From NCBI GenBank assembly GCA_002315235.1, contig DCGK01000057.1:1-5398 (forward strand): a stretch of 5,398 bases of DNA. Reading direction: 5' to 3'. The position numbers and the translations under genes were made by a program. Every line of letters begins with the position of its first letter. The first letter of the stretch is position 1. Below, piece after piece: positions 1-5,398 of this stretch. Below the pieces are notes generated by a model. The model worked only from the letters and a program-made list of their open reading frames with translations, was not told the origin of the DNA and made no database searches. The stretch comes from Ruminococcus sp. UBA1780. GTDB lineage: Bacteria; Bacillota; Clostridia; Oscillospirales; Ruminococcaceae.

Positions 1-720
1 AAGCTTGATGAAAAGGGAAAGGAACTTTTTATTCATGACTTCATCTGTCAGAACGTAAAATATGACAAGCTTAAAAAAGAATATTCACATGAGATTATCG
101 GTGCTCTTGGTAACGGAGTAGCTGTCTGTGAGGGAATAGCAAAGGCTGTAAAAGTACTGTGCGACAGCATGGGAATCTGGTGTATAGTTGTTCTCTCAGA
201 AAACAATCCTGATAAAAACATAAAATACCGTCACGCGTGGAATATTATAAAAACAGGAAATCAGTATTATCATTTTGATGCGACCTTTGACAATACACTT
301 TCCAGAAGCGGTGTGCTCAGACATGACTATGTAAATCTTGCAGATGACCAGATTTTCAGGGATCACGAGCCGCTGATATGGAAGGCACCTGCGTGTCCTG
401 ACCATGATCATTTTTTCTATAAGGAAAATAAAATTTCATGGACTACAGCGGATGAGGTAAGAAACCGTACAAAACAGGCCGTTAAAAAAGGAAAAATTCT
501 TCTTTTTCACTGGAGAGGCGGTTATCTGACAAAGGAAGTTCTGAGAGAGCTTCTGAACATTTTTTCAGAGGAAGCAAAGCTGAAAAACAAAACGGCTCAC
601 TGTTCAGTAAACTGGCCGCAGGCCGTTTTATGCGTCAGGTTCACTGATAAAATTGCTGAGGAAACCGTTGAAATGGAAGAGGCAAATGAAGGTGAAACCT
701 GTGAAGATAACGGTTTATGA
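1..720 (+). CDS. Transglutaminase-like domain protein, 5'-truncated by the window edge
   Basis: The reading frame is open from base 1, giving 239 visible residues; the start and an unknown N-terminal stretch are missing. A Met codon at 169 lies inside the catalytic domain and is not the start. The visible part opens with IHDFICQNVKYD, typical of the helix before a bacterial transglutaminase core. The triad follows: Cys43 in AVCEGIAKA, His78 in RHAWN and Asp93 in HFDATFD (numbered from the first visible codon). Spacing and context match the transglutaminase-like superfamily (papain-like fold), whose bacterial members act as proteases, peptidases or amide-modifying enzymes. After the core come about 140 residues without a recognised domain, ending in an acidic tail rich in Glu. 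The intact triad suggests an active enzyme; substrate and location cannot be judged because any signal peptide would lie upstream. A 108-nt gap separates it from the next gene, so it is probably a separate transcription unit. Confidence 0.85.
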   Translation, partial: KLDEKGKELFIHDFICQNVKYDKLKKEYSHEIIGALGNGVAVCEGIAKAVKVLCDSMGIWCIVVLSENNPDKNIKYRHAWNIIKTGNQYYHFDATFDNTLSRSGVLRHDYVNLADDQIFRDHEPLIWKAPACPDHDHFFYKENKISWTTADEVRNRTKQAVKKGKILLFHWRGGYLTKEVLRELLNIFSEEAKLKNKTAHCSVNWPQAVLCVRFTDKIAEETVEMEEANEGETCEDNGL

Positions 721-828
721 AGAGCAGATTCTTTTTGATTTCTGATATAACTGACCGGAAAAATACAGAGAACGTCAGAATGAATCTGCCGTGTACTATA
801 CCGGCATTGAGGGGAAGGGGGATATTGA
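721..828 (+). other. Intergenic leader before the acyltransferase gene
   Basis: These 108 nt hold no credible gene. There is a T-rich run at 732-741 and a TGATATAAC stretch at 743-751 resembling an extended -10 box, but no matching -35 lies at the expected distance, so the promoter call is weak. GCAGATTC at 724-731 is repeated in inverted form at 782-789. A small imperfect hairpin is possible at 788-805 (GCCG/CGGC plus GTA/TAC with one bulged base); it shares bases 788-789 with the inverted repeat, so the two could not form fully together. The promoter of the downstream four-gene unit is expected here because this is the largest gap before it, but that is inference. Confidence 0.35.
809..821 (+). 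promoter_or_regulatory. Ribosome binding site that sets a TTG start
   Basis: GAGGGGAAGGGGG lies just before the acyltransferase frame. AAGGGGG (815-821) differs from the AAGGAGG consensus at one base and sits 7 nt before TTG at 829. The frame has a TGA stop at 826-828, so TTG is the first possible codon, and no ATG, GTG or other in-frame start with comparable spacing exists nearby. The ATG at 836 is in another frame. Confidence 0.8.
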
Positions 829-2082
829 TTGAATCATGAAAAATGGTACAGAGTAGATAACGCTGCAAAAGTCTTTCTTGCTACTCATAATCAGCGTGAT
901 ACGCGCAGTCTGAGATTCAGCTGTTCGCTCAGGCAGCCTGTTATACCTGAACTTTTGACGGAAGCACTGTCAAAAACCATAAAAGCAAGAAATATTTTTC
1001 AGGTACGTATCAGAAAGGGCATGTTCTGGCATTATATAGAACCGACAAACGTGCTTCCGGAGGTCACTGAGGAATTTGAAAGACCTTGTCCCGTGCTTTA
1101 CGGCAAGAATTATCACGGAGTCCTTCACTATAAGGTGACTTATTTCGGTGACAGAATTAATTTTGATATTTTTCATGCGCTCACCGATGCAACAGGGGCA
1201 CTTGATTTTCTTAATATACTGGTGCTGAACTATCTGAAGCTGCGTTATCCCGATGAACTTTCAGATGTTTCCGTCGGATTCAGTGCCGCTGACAGCGAAC
1301 TTGAACAGGACAGCTTCAGCAAGTTTTACGAAAAAAAGGATATTCCTGCTGTTTCATCCCAAAAGGCCTACCATATACGCGGTGTCAGACTTCCTTACGA
1401 TCAGCTTCAGTTTTTCAGAGTTTCACTTCCTGCTGACAGGATAAAGTCGGCTTCAAAAGAGGCCGGTGTCGGTATTACCAGCTACATCGGGGCGAAGCTC
1501 ATGATGGCGATATACAGGGATATGCCGGCACTTAAGAGAAACCTTCCTGTAACAGTAAGTGTTCCTGTAAATCTCAGGAACTATTATGAGACTGAAACTG
1601 CAAGAAATTTCTTCAACAGTGTTTCCGTCAGCCACGTTTTCAGCGGGAAGGAAAGCTTTGAGGAGCTGGCTAAGGAATTTGAAGCTGAGCTGAAGCAGAA
1701 TCTTGAACCTGAGAGCATCAGACGTCACATGAATCACTATCAGAAGATAGAGCGTATAATGGCACTGCGTATTGTACCGCTTGTAATCAAGCAGCCTGTG
1801 GTTAGGTCTGCGGCACGTAAGGATGCAAGAGGAGTTTCCGCAGTCATATCAAATCTTGGAGTTATCAGGGTTCCTGATGAACTGAAAAAGTATATAAGCG
1901 GTTATACACTGTACTGCAGTCACAGCGAGCTTTACATGTCTTTGTGTACCTATAACGGAAGGATTGTTATGGGTATAACTGCAGGACTCAGAAATACAAA
2001 CGTTCTCAGGGATTTTGTGAGCGGATTTGCGAAGGAATGTGATGACGCTGAAGTTCAGGCAACGGAGGTGGTTCGTTCATGA
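829..2082 (+). CDS. Condensation/alcohol-acetyltransferase-like acyltransferase
   Basis: This 417-residue protein resembles the CoA-dependent acyltransferase superfamily that includes alcohol acetyltransferases, PapA-type acyltransferases and NRPS condensation domains. The likely active-site motif is FHALTDATG (115-123): His116 and Asp120 fit the HxxxD core of HHxxxDG, with Phe in place of the first His and Ala-Thr-Gly in place of the single Gly. Further family-like landmarks are VPVNLRNYY (245-253), RNFFN (259-263) and SNLGVIRVPDEL (341-352), the last two being typical of the second subdomain. The length matches a free-standing two-subdomain enzyme with no carrier protein or adenylation domain. 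No signal peptide or membrane segment is seen, so it is probably cytosolic or peripheral. The TTG start is forced by an upstream stop and a strong ribosome binding site. The gene overlaps the next by 4 nt. Bacterial homologues are often labelled alcohol acetyltransferase, but the acyl donor and acceptor are unknown here; transfer to a lipid, alcohol or amine are all possible. Confidence 0.75.
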   Translation: MNHEKWYRVDNAAKVFLATHNQRDTRSLRFSCSLRQPVIPELLTEALSKTIKARNIFQVRIRKGMFWHYIEPTNVLPEVTEEFERPCPVLYGKNYHGVLHYKVTYFGDRINFDIFHALTDATGALDFLNILVLNYLKLRYPDELSDVSVGFSAADSELEQDSFSKFYEKKDIPAVSSQKAYHIRGVRLPYDQLQFFRVSLPADRIKSASKEAGVGITSYIGAKLMMAIYRDMPALKRNLPVTVSVPVNLRNYYETETARNFFNSVSVSHVFSGKESFEELAKEFEAELKQNLEPESIRRHMNHYQKIERIMALRIVPLVIKQPVVRSAARKDARGVSAVISNLGVIRVPDELKKYISGYTLYCSHSELYMSLCTYNGRIVMGITAGLRNTNVLRDFVSGFAKECDDAEVQATEVVRS

Positions 2083-2741
2083 AAACATGTCCAAAATGTT
2101 CAGTAAAAATAGGCGGGCAGTTTCAGTACTGTCCTCTGTGTCAGAACGAACTTACGGGTGAAGGCACGGAATGCTATTTTCCGCCGGTAAGACAGCTTCG
2201 GAAAAAGTCAGTGATTTACAGGATGCAGCTGTTTACAGGACTTACAGCCGTAATTATATGTCTGTTTCTTGATTTTATGATTGGCCTGCACGGAAGAATT
2301 CACTGGAGCATTATTACTGCCTCTACTGTTGCTGTAGTTGAGATGGTAGTCAGGAGAATGATAAGAAAACAGTCTGCAAGCGTGCATTACTATATTTATC
2401 ATATAAGTTTCGCCTCGTCAGTTGTTCTGCTTGTATTTTCATATTATCTTGATTTTATGCGTTTCAGCATTTCCTTTATCTTTCCGTCGCTTCTGATTAT
2501 GCTTGTAGGGACCATGTTCGCATTCGGCCTGACAGACAAATCAGGAAATGTGATGGTATATCTTATAACAGCAATCTGCTGCGGTATAATCATACCGGCA
2601 CTTGTTCTCTGGATTATAACACCTGAGTTCAGACTTCTGTGGCAGATTTGTCTTATGCTGACATCAGTTGTACTTACCGTAACACTTGTTTTCAAGGGAA
2701 GCAGAGTTCTTAATGAGCTTCACAAGCGATTTCATATGTAA
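2079..2741 (+). CDS. Zinc-ribbon multi-pass membrane protein, DUF6320-like
   Basis: This 220-residue protein starts with a zinc ribbon: Cys4 and Cys7 (CPKC), then Cys18 and Cys21 (CPLC), a spacing suited to binding one Zn ion. A basic linker around 38-48 leads to about six hydrophobic segments, roughly 51-69, 76-92, 106-123, 131-150, 159-180 and 186-205, so it should sit in the cytoplasmic membrane. The architecture, and its place directly after an alcohol-acetyltransferase-like gene, match what I recall as DUF6320 proteins of clostridia; the molecular function of that family is not known to me. Its ATG overlaps the upstream stop as ATGA, and GGAGGTGG at 2064-2071 inside the upstream gene is its ribosome binding site, so translation is probably coupled. 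A working idea is that it anchors, regulates or supplies the acyltransferase at the membrane. No residues point to a catalytic role of its own. Confidence 0.7.
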   Translation: MKTCPKCSVKIGGQFQYCPLCQNELTGEGTECYFPPVRQLRKKSVIYRMQLFTGLTAVIICLFLDFMIGLHGRIHWSIITASTVAVVEMVVRRMIRKQSASVHYYIYHISFASSVVLLVFSYYLDFMRFSISFIFPSLLIMLVGTMFAFGLTDKSGNVMVYLITAICCGIIIPALVLWIITPEFRLLWQICLMLTSVVLTVTLVFKGSRVLNELHKRFHM

Positions 2742-2768
2742 AAAAATGATATTTTTCGGAGGAAAACC

Positions 2769-3719
2769 ATGAGTATAAAATTTCATCTGCCGGATTTTCT
2801 GGAACACTGTAATTTTAACAGAATATTCATTTCACTTACAAAGGAATTTCCTGAATACTTTATCGACGGACTTGAGATAGCCTCGGTATACGGAACATTT
2901 CCCCAGTCACTGTGGAACGGAGGAAGAATAGTAAACGGCGGAATGTGTGACAAAAATCTTGTAAAGACTGTAGTAAAAGGCTTCGATAAGCTTGGAATAC
3001 CGCTTCGCTTTACTTTTACAAATCCTACTCTGACGGAGGAGGATCTCAGTGATGATTTCTGTAACTACGTTCTGAAAACTGCAAACAACGGGAAAAACGG
3101 AGTAATCGTTGTGTCTCCTGTTCTTGAGGAATATATAAGAAGCAATTATCCTGACTACAAGGTTACAAGTTCAACCTGCAAGAGAATTACGAACATCGAT
3201 GATGCTGTTTCAGAGGTAGGAAGGAACTATGATATAGTTGTTCTTGACTATGATTTTAACAATAATTTAGAAATGCTCGAAAAGATTCCTGACAAGTCAA
3301 AGTGCGAGATTCTTGTAAATGCATGCTGTCAGCCGGGATGTCCGAAACGTTCACAGCATTACAGAGATATCGGAAATATGCAGAGAGCGATATGCGCATA
3401 TATGAAGACAAGCAGGAAGGTTCCGTTTAATCCTGAAAAGTACGGAGCAAAGGACGAAAACTCAGATTACTGTCCGTACATGCAGTATGATTTTGCAGAT
3501 GCAAAGAAGCATGCAACACATATTTCTCCGGCAGCAATCGCAGAAAAATATGTTCCTATGGGATTTAATCAGTTCAAGATTGAGGGCAGAACGACAAATG
3601 CCTTTACACTGGCTGAGTACTATCTCTATTATATGGTTAAGCCGGAACATCTTGATAAAATGCGTATGATTTTTTACAGCAGACTTATCGGAGGAAAAAT
3701 TATCAGTTCTGCATTCTGA
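2769..3719 (+). CDS. Divergent U32-like protein with probable Fe-S cysteine cluster
   Basis: This 316-residue soluble protein resembles the U32 'peptidase' superfamily (TIM-barrel proteins related to UbiU, UbiV and TrhP). Supporting points are LVNACCQPGCPKR (182-194) followed by His197, which fits the N..C...CP.R..H pattern of U32-like proteins, and FKIEGR (269-274), close to the LKIEGR signature late in the barrel. Cys187, Cys191, Cys209 and Cys235 are spaced plausibly for a [4Fe-4S] cluster; Cys186 is an alternative ligand. Alternating beta strands such as GVIVVSPVL (111-119) and YDIVVLDYD (154-162) fit a barrel. The usual N-terminal U32 motif with Asp-Ala-Val-Tyr is not evident, so this is a divergent branch. 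Known U32 members act in collagen degradation or in O2-independent hydroxylation of ubiquinone and tRNA, so the name peptidase should not be taken as function. GGAGGA at 2758-2763 lies 5 nt before ATG; the gap to the previous gene is 27 nt, implying co-transcription. Confidence 0.6.
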   Translation: MSIKFHLPDFLEHCNFNRIFISLTKEFPEYFIDGLEIASVYGTFPQSLWNGGRIVNGGMCDKNLVKTVVKGFDKLGIPLRFTFTNPTLTEEDLSDDFCNYVLKTANNGKNGVIVVSPVLEEYIRSNYPDYKVTSSTCKRITNIDDAVSEVGRNYDIVVLDYDFNNNLEMLEKIPDKSKCEILVNACCQPGCPKRSQHYRDIGNMQRAICAYMKTSRKVPFNPEKYGAKDENSDYCPYMQYDFADAKKHATHISPAAIAEKYVPMGFNQFKIEGRTTNAFTLAEYYLYYMVKPEHLDKMRMIFYSRLIGGKIISSAF

Positions 3720-3746
3720 TAAATACAGTGAAAGTCAGGAGTCATA

Positions 3747-5099
3747 ATGAAAAAGAAAACTATGACCGAGGGAACTCCTTGGAAGCATATACTGTCTTTT
3801 GCTTTTCCGGTTCTCATCGGTTCGCTGCTTCAGCAGCTTTACAACACAATCGATACGATTATTGTAGGAAACTATGCAAGTGAGGACGCTCTTTCTGCTG
3901 TAGGAACAACGGGAAGCTTTTCGTTTTTCTTTCTTGCTGTAGCTATGGGATTTTCATCAGGAAACGGGGTAATTGTTGCACAGCATTACGGTGCAAATGA
4001 CGAGAAGATGGTCAGATCCCATGCCTCAACAGGCATAATAATGCTTATGGGAATGGGTATTATAGCTGCCCTGGCAGGTGTATTTACATCTGTTCCTGCG
4101 TTTACATATCTGGTTAAGGTTCCGGACAGCATACTGGAGCTCACAGTTCAGTATTTCAGAGTGTATTCGATTGGTTTTGTTTTTCAGTTCGGATACAATA
4201 TTTTCTCTTCGATACTTCGGGCGGTAGGAGACAGTGCCGCAACACTGTATTTTCTTCTCATATCCTCAGTAATAAATATCGGACTTGATTTTCTGTTTGT
4301 TGCTGCATTCGGATGGGGAGTTGTCGGTGCTGCTGCTGCGACAGATATAGCTCAGCTTGTATCTTTTATTGCAGCCTATATTTACATGACAAAGAAATAT
4401 CCTGTGTTCAGGTTTAAGCTCAGAGAATATACCTGGAACAAATATTTTGCACTTAAAACCATTCAGGTAGGTTTTCCGATAGCCTTTCAGCTTGTAATAG
4501 TTTCACTCGGACTCACTCTTATTCAGAGAGCAGTAAACGGATTCGGAAAGGTTATGACTGCATCCTATACAGTCGGACAGAGAATAGAAATGTACATGAA
4601 TCTTCCGTGCAATGCATTCCAGACAACGCTTGCTACCTATACCGGACAGAATATAGGAGCCGGCAAGCCAGACAGAGTCAGAACAGGTGCAAGACAGACT
4701 GTGTTTATTTCAGTTGCTCTTACACTTATTGTTACCGTATGTGTGTGGTTCGGCGCTGACACTATAGGCAGCTGGTTCGGACTCAGCGAAGAAGCAATGG
4801 TTTACTGTACTGACCACCTCAGAACAATTGCACTTATAAATATTGTACTTTCGTCTTATATTCCGCTTTTCGGACTGTTTCAGGGCGCCAATCATCCTGC
4901 TGTTCCGACATGTGTTGCACTGTGTGCAATTACAACAAGGGTTATTGTTACCTATCTTTTCAGATACGGTGATTTCCTTGGCTACACCATAGTATGGTGG
5001 AACGGAATATTCGGGTTCGGACTTGGATTTACCATAACATGGAGCTATTATCTGAGCAGAAAGTGGATGAAGAATTCATCAATAGCCCGCAAAGCATAG
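3747..5099 (+). CDS. MATE-family efflux transporter
   Basis: This 450-residue integral membrane protein has the usual length and 12-helix pattern of the multidrug and toxic compound extrusion family (NorM/DinF-like), which exports cationic drugs, metabolites or lipid precursors using Na+ or H+ gradients. The N-terminal half has FPVLIGSLLQQLYNTIDTII (20-39), VGNYASEDALSAVG (40-53) and VAQHYGAND (77-85), strongly MATE-like. The second half repeats the pattern with VGFPIAFQLVIVSLG (241-255), YTVGQRIE (274-281) and TYTGQNIGAG (297-306). The N-terminal half resembles typical Bacillota MATE proteins. The C-terminus is short and basic, with no extra domain. AGGAG at 3737-3741 lies 5 nt before ATG; a second Met at residue 6 is a less well-placed alternative. 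It is the last gene of the apparent four-gene unit, 27 nt after the U32-like gene, and is followed by a hairpin. The cargo cannot be told from sequence; operon context hints at the product of the upstream genes. Confidence 0.93.
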   Translation: MKKKTMTEGTPWKHILSFAFPVLIGSLLQQLYNTIDTIIVGNYASEDALSAVGTTGSFSFFFLAVAMGFSSGNGVIVAQHYGANDEKMVRSHASTGIIMLMGMGIIAALAGVFTSVPAFTYLVKVPDSILELTVQYFRVYSIGFVFQFGYNIFSSILRAVGDSAATLYFLLISSVINIGLDFLFVAAFGWGVVGAAAATDIAQLVSFIAAYIYMTKKYPVFRFKLREYTWNKYFALKTIQVGFPIAFQLVIVSLGLTLIQRAVNGFGKVMTASYTVGQRIEMYMNLPCNAFQTTLATYTGQNIGAGKPDRVRTGARQTVFISVALTLIVTVCVWFGADTIGSWFGLSEEAMVYCTDHLRTIALINIVLSSYIPLFGLFQGANHPAVPTCVALCAITTRVIVTYLFRYGDFLGYTIVWWNGIFGFGLGFTITWSYYLSRKWMKNSSIARKA

Positions 5100-5136
5100 G
5101 ATGATATATGTATGAATTTGGTTCTGTAATGACTTT

Positions 5137-5168
5137 CCCCCCTGTAAACATAACTGTTTACAGGGGGG
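5137..5168. terminator. Strong hairpin terminator between convergent genes
   Basis: A perfect 14-bp stem (5137-5150 with 5155-5168) encloses a 4-nt TAAC loop; six G-C pairs form its base. On the plus strand it is followed by the T-rich but interrupted stretch GTGTTATTTA (5171-5180). It lies 37 nt after the MATE stop and 39 nt after the end of the convergent dehydrogenase gene when read on the minus strand. The minus-strand flank (GAAAGTC) has no T-run, so it is best supported as a plus-strand terminator, though such a stem could block read-through both ways. The rest of the 108-nt gap shows nothing else. Confidence 0.85.
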
Positions 5169-5207
5169 GAGTGTTATTTACTGTTTAGAATCAGATAAAA
5201 GCTTTAA

Positions 5208-5398
5208 TCAGTATACGCTGTTCATAGTCTCTGCTTTAGCAGCTGCTTCGCAGATTTCAAGTTCAGCAAAATCAGATGCAGAGAAAAGTCTGCCTGACTT
5301 TTTATCATTGACAAATACACCTGTGATAACACCCGGAATTGCAAATGACGGATCGTTTGGAGCATTAGGACCGCCAAGGTCTGTTCTGCACCAGCCCG
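5208..5398 (-). CDS. Short-chain dehydrogenase/reductase, C-terminal end only
   Basis: Read on the minus strand, the frame is open from the window edge to a TGA at 5210-5208, giving 62 C-terminal residues; the N-terminal Rossmann fold with the Gly-rich NAD(P) site and the Tyr-x-x-x-Lys catalytic residues lies beyond the edge. The visible part begins GWCRTDLGGPNAP, which matches the PGW-x-x-TD-x-GG-x-x-A segment that follows the last core strand in carbonyl-reductase-like members of the SDR family; the two leftover bases (CG) before it are compatible with the expected Pro codon. GVITGVFVNDKKSGRLFSA then fits the end of an SDR, where a final strand often carries a Ser-Gly-x-Phe/Leu motif, and the protein ends in a short acidic and Ala-rich helix. 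It is convergent with the plus-strand unit, so it is not part of that operon. Substrate unknown; the family call rests on one segment. Confidence 0.65.
   Translation of the reverse strand, partial: GWCRTDLGGPNAPNDPSFAIPGVITGVFVNDKKSGRLFSASDFAELEICEAAAKAETMNSVY

Noticed and set aside
1..6. The window begins exactly with a HindIII site (AAGCTT), suggesting a cloned fragment end.
   Set aside because: The same hexamer occurs elsewhere inside the window (for example near 68 and 2987), the far end is not such a site, and the reading frame runs through, so nothing biological follows from it.
196..411. Minus-strand open frame of 71 codons opposite the transglutaminase gene, and similar frames elsewhere (for example 1453-1737, 2444-2695, 4710-4895).
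   Set aside because: They lie antisense to well-supported genes, show no recognisable domain, and are best explained as shadows of the coding strand.
662..741. Inverted repeat AAACCGTT (662-669) and AACGGTTT (709-716) followed by a T-rich run, as a terminator for the transglutaminase gene.
   Set aside because: The loop would be 39 nt, both arms lie inside the coding region, and the T-run starts 15 nt after the stem, so it does not fit an intrinsic terminator.
743..751. TGATATAAC as an extended -10 promoter element.
   Set aside because: No -35-like hexamer lies about 17 nt upstream; TTGATT at 735-740 is only 5 nt away. It is mentioned only as a weak possibility in the leader entry.
829..2082. 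Reading the condensation-like enzyme as part of a nonribosomal peptide synthetase.
   Set aside because: It is a single 417-residue protein and no adenylation, carrier or thioesterase domain is present in the window.
3487..3669. A plus-strand 60-codon frame inside the U32-like gene.
   Set aside because: It is wholly contained in a longer gene in another frame, has no clear ribosome binding site and encodes no recognisable protein.
2769..3719. Calling the U32-like gene a collagenase or peptidase.
   Set aside because: No secretion signal or protease motif is seen, and characterised relatives with the Fe-S cysteines act in hydroxylation rather than proteolysis.

Overview
The window looks like ordinary chromosome from an anaerobic, moderately AT-rich member of the Bacillota, most like the Ruminococcus/Oscillospiraceae group. 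The basis is strong purine-rich Shine-Dalgarno sequences before each complete gene, one TTG start, frequent ATA and AGA codons, tight same-strand gene packing, and an acyltransferase/zinc-ribbon membrane protein pair that I associate with clostridial genomes. The taxonomic call is an inference; there is no rRNA or other marker gene.

Layout. (1) Positions 1-720 hold the 3' part of a plus-strand gene for a transglutaminase-like cysteine protease-fold protein, with a complete Cys-His-Asp triad; its start lies outside the window. (2) Positions 721-828 are a 108-nt gap with no gene, ending in a strong ribosome binding site. (3) Positions 829-5099 carry four tightly packed plus-strand genes: a condensation/alcohol-acetyltransferase-like acyltransferase (TTG start), a DUF6320-like zinc-ribbon membrane protein overlapping it by 4 nt, a divergent U32-like protein with a probable Fe-S cysteine cluster, and a complete MATE-family multidrug/small-molecule exporter. 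The gaps between the last three genes are 27 nt each. (4) A perfect 14-bp hairpin at 5137-5168 closes this unit. (5) Positions 5208-5398 carry, on the minus strand, the C-terminal end of a short-chain dehydrogenase/reductase, convergent with the unit.

How the genes may work together: the four-gene unit combines an acyl-transfer enzyme, a membrane protein that may partner with it, a possible Fe-S enzyme and an exporter. This would fit making or modifying a small acylated molecule or lipid and moving it across the membrane, but no substrate can be read from the sequence. It is the most interesting part of the window, yet each component belongs to, or resembles, a known family. I see no CRISPR array, insertion sequence, phage gene, tRNA or rRNA.
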